A DNA stretch of 64,000 bases. Origin: Oncomelania hupensis (taxonomy: Eukaryota > Mollusca > Gastropoda > Littorinimorpha > Pomatiopsidae). The DNA lies in contig CM072515.1 of NCBI GenBank assembly GCA_036898135.1, positions 69,334,567-69,398,566 on the forward strand, read 5' to 3'. The notes under the pieces are model-generated. The model had not been told where the DNA came from, did no database searches, and saw only the letters and a list, made by a program, of their open reading frames with translations. The position numbers were made by a program, and so were the translations under genes. Positions 60,546 to 64,000 of the stretch are shown here, in pieces (position 1 is the stretch's first letter; each line of letters starts with the position of its first letter).

Positions 60546-60790
60546 GATAGGATAGGAATGATGTGTACTAGTTAGATTATTAAAATTGGATAAAATGAAG
60601 ATAAACTATAGTTTATTGTGATTTATTTGAGCGCATGGCAAACCCTTTGTGAACGGCAGTGAGACTGATGCTATTTTGTATGTCTTGTCTATTAGTTTGG
60701 TTTGTCATGCCCGATCCCTGTATAAGTACAAGTTAGGTTAGTTAAATTCAACTCTCACATAGATAACGCAATAGTAGAGACGCGTTACAT

Positions 60791-60808
60791 TGGAGGACCT
60801 GCGGTTTG
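60791..60808 (+). other. Gypsy primer-binding site
   Basis: TGGAGGACCTGCGGTTTG lies two bases after the LTR end TTACA and starts with the obligatory TGG that pairs with a tRNA CCA end. Which tRNA primes it cannot be told from memory. Confidence 0.6.
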
Positions 60809-60876
60809 TCTAGTTATCAGGGTACAATTTTGGTTGAATTAATTCATTTTTCAGTGAGAAAATTTTAGTGTGTAAG

Positions 60877-60951
60877 ATGGGAGACGACTGGGATTTTTCA
60901 CTGGCAGACGCTACAATTCCTTGTCCGCCAGACAGAGGAAAAGTTGTTTAG
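60877..60951 (+). CDS. 24-codon leader ORF before gag
   Basis: A short frame starting MGDDWDFSLADA and ending with TAG at 60949-60951, in a different frame from gag. It is either a leader uORF or a displaced gag N-terminus after a frameshift. Single copy here, so this cannot be decided. Confidence 0.25.
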   Translation: MGDDWDFSLADATIPCPPDRGKVV

Positions 60952-60968
60952 AGTGTTAACAATGTGCA

Positions 60969-62447
60969 ATGAGGTTAGCTATGTCCCAGGCTCGAAAACC
61001 TAATCTACAGGTGCCTATCACTTTTCCAAGGCCAAGAAACGCTGACAATAGTTCAATAGAATCCTTAGATTTGGCACACACTTATCACTTGCGGTCAAGG
61101 TTGGTCCCTCGGGTAGTTGAGTCTTTAGCAAATGTAAATCAGAGTGTGTTAGACACTACTGCACAGATAAGGGATATAGAAGATAGGCTGTCTCAACTGC
61201 AGGACGCAGAGGAAGATCTGCGACATAGTATGTTAAATGGAAGGTTAGATCAACACAATTTAGACGCCACATTTAGAGTAGGGAGAGTCTTTACTCCGAC
61301 ATCCGAGTTGCAAGAACAGGATAATACTTATTTACAAGGTCAACGGGAGTTAGACACGCCGACCCCAAGCATGGAGAGTGAAAATAGTTTTCATATGGCT
61401 GGTTACCACACGCAAGACTCTTCCCGGCGGCGATATCTTCATGCATCATTAGACGCGCCTATAGAGCTGCCAGGTAATTTATGTCCAGAAGCCTTCTCAG
61501 GGAGTGAAAGCGATGATGCTATGCTGTGGCTAAAAAGATTTGAACTTTATGTGGAGTTAAGACAGTGGGATAGGCCTCGAGTAGCTAAAATTTTTCCTCT
61601 TTTTCTGAGAGATAATGCTGCAGTGTGGTACGATAGTTTAACTTCAGAACATACCGCTACGTTTGCGGACTTGAAAGACGCTTTTGTTGAGAGATATTTT
61701 CCTCATGAAACACTTCGTTGGGTGCGTTTGGATGAGTTCAACACTCGTGCTCAAAAATCGGAAGAGTCTGTGGTGGTGTATGGACAATTCATGATGAAGT
61801 TAGGGCGTGAACTGAAAAAGACAGATAAAGACATTATGGAGGCGATAGTTAGAGGACTTCGGCCCTCATTGAAATAATTTGTGCTGCAGAGAGAGCCTAC
61901 TACATTAGAAGATGTGCTCCGTTATGCAAAAGTAGCGGAGGCTTTCCAAACAGACAATTCTAATGATCAGACCATACAAGACCTAACTTCTCAGATCAGT
62001 AAAATTACCTCTGAAATGGTGAGCTTGCGCAAAGCCACGATTGCGTCACTGGACCAGTCGACGTCTGCAGTGGCTCAGGTCATGCTTAATGATTATCAGT
62101 CTTATCCACAGGCTGCTCAGACAGCGAGTTATCAAGTATACAGAGATCCAACGCCTAGACAGCCCCTCCGGTTTGCCGTTGGTAATGAGCAAGCACGCCT
62201 ACCTCGGACGCCCAGAATAGTCAATACTTATCAGATAAATCGCCCCCTGCCTTTCCCAAAGCGCCCAGTGCCAGGTGGAAATGTCAGGCCTACATATCCA
62301 ATGCGTGTTTTTCAATGTTATGGATGTGGTTCAACAGACCATAGAAAGTCGCAATGCCCATACCAAAATACAAGATGTAGCAATTGTCGTAAAGTGGGAC
62401 ATTTGCATATTGTGTGCAAATCTCCAACTTTCCAACAACCCCAATAG
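60969..62447 (+). CDS. gag: Gypsy Gag polyprotein, with internal TAA
   Basis: Frame 60969-62447 encodes capsid and nucleocapsid but has one in-frame TAA at 61875-61877, after codon 302. Upstream: a possible coiled coil (about residues 45-95), then a retrotransposon-gag domain (about 170-275: AFSG, MLWLKRFELYV, AAVWYDSL, DLKDAFVERYFP). Downstream (189 codons): more gag domain (TLEDVLRYAK), then two zinc knuckles CX2CX4HX4C at 62316-62357 and 62376-62417 that bind element RNA. The frame closes with TAG at 62445-62447 and continues open in the same frame as pol. The sense context around the TAA (AAA-TAA-TTT) suggests a nonsense substitution in this copy. The real start may be the ATG at 60969 or the one at 60981. 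Confidence 0.85.
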
Positions 62448-62501
62448 GGATTCCTCCGGTTTAGGCGACGTAACGTCCGGAAAATGACGCGTAAGCCGGA
62501 G
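62445..62501 (+). promoter_or_regulatory. Candidate stop-codon readthrough signal (gag-UAG-pol)
   Basis: CAA-UAG-GGA at the gag end is followed after six bases by a stem: CTCCGGTTTA (62454-62463) pairs with TAAGCCGGAG (62492-62501), ten base pairs with one G-U. It extends inward by GCG/CGC (62465-62467 with 62488-62490) past one mismatch. A stop followed closely by RNA structure is how some retroviruses express Pol. Inferred from sequence only. Confidence 0.5.
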
Positions 62502-64000
62502 AACAAACATACCATTGGTATTATCAACAATGATGTCTCAAATCGGGTGATATTGCAAATACAGAACATACCTACGTATGCGTTGGTAGATACAGGAGCT
62601 TCTCTTTCTTGTATGAGTTTAGAACTCTATAACAAGTTGTGTTTAGCAGAACATTTTCCGATGCAACCTCCTACTATAACTAAGGTGCAAGGCTTAGCCA
62701 GTACACAGGTTAAAATTAAAGGTCAGGTGACCATTCCTTTTGTAATGGCAGATATAGAGTTAGTTCAAACTTTTGCAGTCATGGAAAATATTAATATTTC
62801 GCTCATATTAGGGTTAGATTTTATGATTGAACATCAAGTAGTCGTGGATTTAGTAAATGCACAGGTCATTTTGTATAATGGTCTAACGGCAACTTCTCTT
62901 TTCAAAGAAGAAACCCGGGAGGAAGCAATTATAGATACTTTGACGGAAATTCCTCCACGGTCAGAAATGATAGTATCTCTCAAGGTCAACACGAGACAGT
63001 CTGGCAAAACATTTGTGTTTGAACCTCGCCAGTCGTTTGCTAAAGCATGGGGGGTCATGCCGGCACGAACAGTTACCAAGGTACTGAAGGGACGAGTTGC
63101 TGGAAAATTGTTGAATAATACTAACGCAACCGTGACGATTGTACCAGGCACAGTAATTGGCTATCTCGAGGAGGTGTGTGAGGTTATTGCACAGTCTCCC
63201 ATGCCATTAGTAGCTCCTGTAAATGTGGCCCCTGAGAATTTACCCAAAGTGAGGTCAAGTTTGCAAGAGTTAGGTATTGATCTTTCTAATTCTGATCTTT
63301 CAGAAGAACAGCAACAGCAAATGGCTGAGTTTCTTTTATCAAACAGAGATGTGTTTGCCATTGATATGTCAGAGTTAGGACTTACCCAGTTGCAAGAAAT
63401 GCATATTGACACTGCGAATAACCCGCCTGTAAAACAACGTCCGTATCGCGTATCTCCTCATATCAAGAATGAGATTGATAAGCAAGTAAGCGACATGCTA
63501 CAGCATCAAATCATTAGACCAAGCACAAGTGCTTACTCATCACCCGTTGTGATGGTGAAGAAAAAAAATGGTGAATATCGATTTGCAGTCGATTATCGTA
63601 AATTGAATGCTATAACCACTACCATTAATTATCCTCTTCCACAGTTTGAGGATTGTGTTGACTTATTGAGTGGTTCCTCAATATTTTCAGTGATGGACCT
63701 TATGTCCGGGTTTTGGCAAATTCCGGTAGCAGAGAATTCAAAGGCAAAAACAGCGTTCATTTGTCACTCTGGACTGTATGAATTTGAACGTGTTCCTTTT
63801 GGGTTAAAGAACTCTCCTGTGATTTTCCAAAGTGTCATGGAAACCGCTTTACGCGGGTTGAACTATAAAACGGCACTGGTTTATGTTGATGACATCATTG
63901 TGTTTTCAAAAGACTTTCAAACACATTTAGACAATTTGAGTGATGTTTTCAATCATCTGAGAGCAGCTAATCTCAAGATGAAACCTGCTAAGTGTCAATT
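62448..64000 (+). CDS. pol: Gypsy Pol: protease and reverse transcriptase (partial)
   Basis: Directly after the gag TAG, the same frame stays open for 517 codons to the window edge. The aspartic protease active site ALVDTGASLSC is at 62580-62612 and a second conserved protease block ILGLDFM at about 62806-62826. The reverse transcriptase follows: SPVVMVKKKNGEYRFAVDYR (63538-63597), the DLMSGFWQIP block with the first catalytic Asp, the VPFGLKNSPVIFQ block, and the YVDD catalytic box at 63882-63893. The Y-V-D-D box and AVDYRKLN are typical of Ty3/Gypsy. No stop or frameshift occurs in the visible part. There is no obvious start codon of its own at the junction (first ATG at 62484), so expression as a Gag-Pol fusion is likely. 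Confidence 0.9.

Larger units (their letters stand above)
57202..60556 (+). mobile_element. Full-length RTE-like non-LTR retrotransposon
   Basis: A 3355-bp element with the 11-bp duplication GAATGATGTGT on both sides (57191-57201 and 60556-60566; the first G of the right copy could also belong to the tail). The 5' UTR contains GGCGTGTCGTAAGAGGCGAC, a motif seen at the start of this element type in other invertebrates. It carries one long intact ORF and a GGATAGGATAGGATAGG 3' tail. It is inserted in the Gypsy 5' LTR, so it is younger than that element. The same family accounts for eight truncated copies elsewhere in the window. Confidence 0.95.
56311..60789 (+). other. Putative 5' LTR (with RTE inserted at 57202-60556)
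   Basis: Non-coding stretch ending CGCGTTACA directly before TTGGAGGACC. Without the 3366-bp insertion-plus-duplication its length would be about 1.1 kb, a plausible Gypsy LTR. The right end is well supported by the following TGG primer-binding site; the left end is only a suggestion from imperfect TGTGACG/CGTTACA symmetry. Confidence 0.55.
56311..64000 (+). mobile_element. Ty3/Gypsy LTR retrotransposon, 3' end outside window
   Basis: In order: putative 5' LTR (split by an RTE insertion), primer-binding site, gag with two CCHC knuckles, in-frame stop, then protease and reverse transcriptase. RNase H, integrase and the 3' LTR must lie beyond 64000. The left end is provisional: TGTGACGTCACG at 56311 roughly mirrors the LTR end CGCGTTACA at 60781-60789, but without the 3' LTR this cannot be confirmed. 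Confidence 0.85.

Overview
This window is metazoan, non-coding, repeat-dominated DNA. It has very long pure microsatellites, APE-type non-LTR retrotransposons with simple-repeat 3' tails, tRNA-derived SINE heads, short TIR elements and a Ty3/Gypsy element. That mix resembles mollusc genomes, perhaps a gastropod, but nothing here fixes the species. I recognise no intact host gene, rRNA, functional tRNA or CRISPR array. All recognisable protein-coding sequence belongs to mobile elements.

Layout. 1-1.0 kb: 3' part of a CR1/L2-like LINE. 1-14 kb: microsatellites, an RTE fragment, a SINE fragment, a large TATC array inside an inverted repeat, one copy of an unclassified repeat (family D), and two further RTE fragments. 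14.8-22 kb: several copies of a short retroposon (family A), an RTE copy with a 5' inversion that is interrupted by a solo LTR, a degenerate minisatellite, and CR1-like LINE debris. 22.4-23 kb: an AT-rich long inverted repeat. 25.4-26.8 kb: a decayed hAT transposon. 29.4-35.8 kb: two copies of repeat family C, each with its own RTE insertion; one has also grown a 30-bp minisatellite. 32.8-34.2 kb: a minus-strand LINE. 36.6-37.1 kb: the end of another LINE. 38.8-49.3 kb: SINE family B copies, a family D copy carrying an RTE insertion, a 373-bp MITE, a tandem pair of telomere-motif MITEs and a LINE end. 49.3-56.2 kb: large triplet, dinucleotide and tetranucleotide arrays, an RTE fragment and a duplicated tRNA-like SINE. 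56.3-64 kb: a Ty3/Gypsy LTR retrotransposon that runs off the window, with a complete, intact RTE element inserted in its 5' LTR.

How the parts relate. One RTE-like family occurs nine times, always with the same 3' end and GGATA-type tail. The copy at 57202-60556 has an uninterrupted 1035-codon endonuclease/reverse transcriptase ORF and an exact 11-bp target duplication, so it is the best candidate for an active source. Paralogous empty sites, exact target duplications and nested order allow several insertion events to be reconstructed from this window alone. The most novel items are: (1) family A, a ~585-bp retroposon with 12-15-bp target duplications whose minimal mobilised unit is a ~55-bp 3' hairpin; (2) the Gypsy gag-UAG-pol arrangement with a stem-loop just after the stop; (3) the birth of a minisatellite from a unit that is single-copy in a paralogue; (4) the ~600-bp AT-rich foldback.
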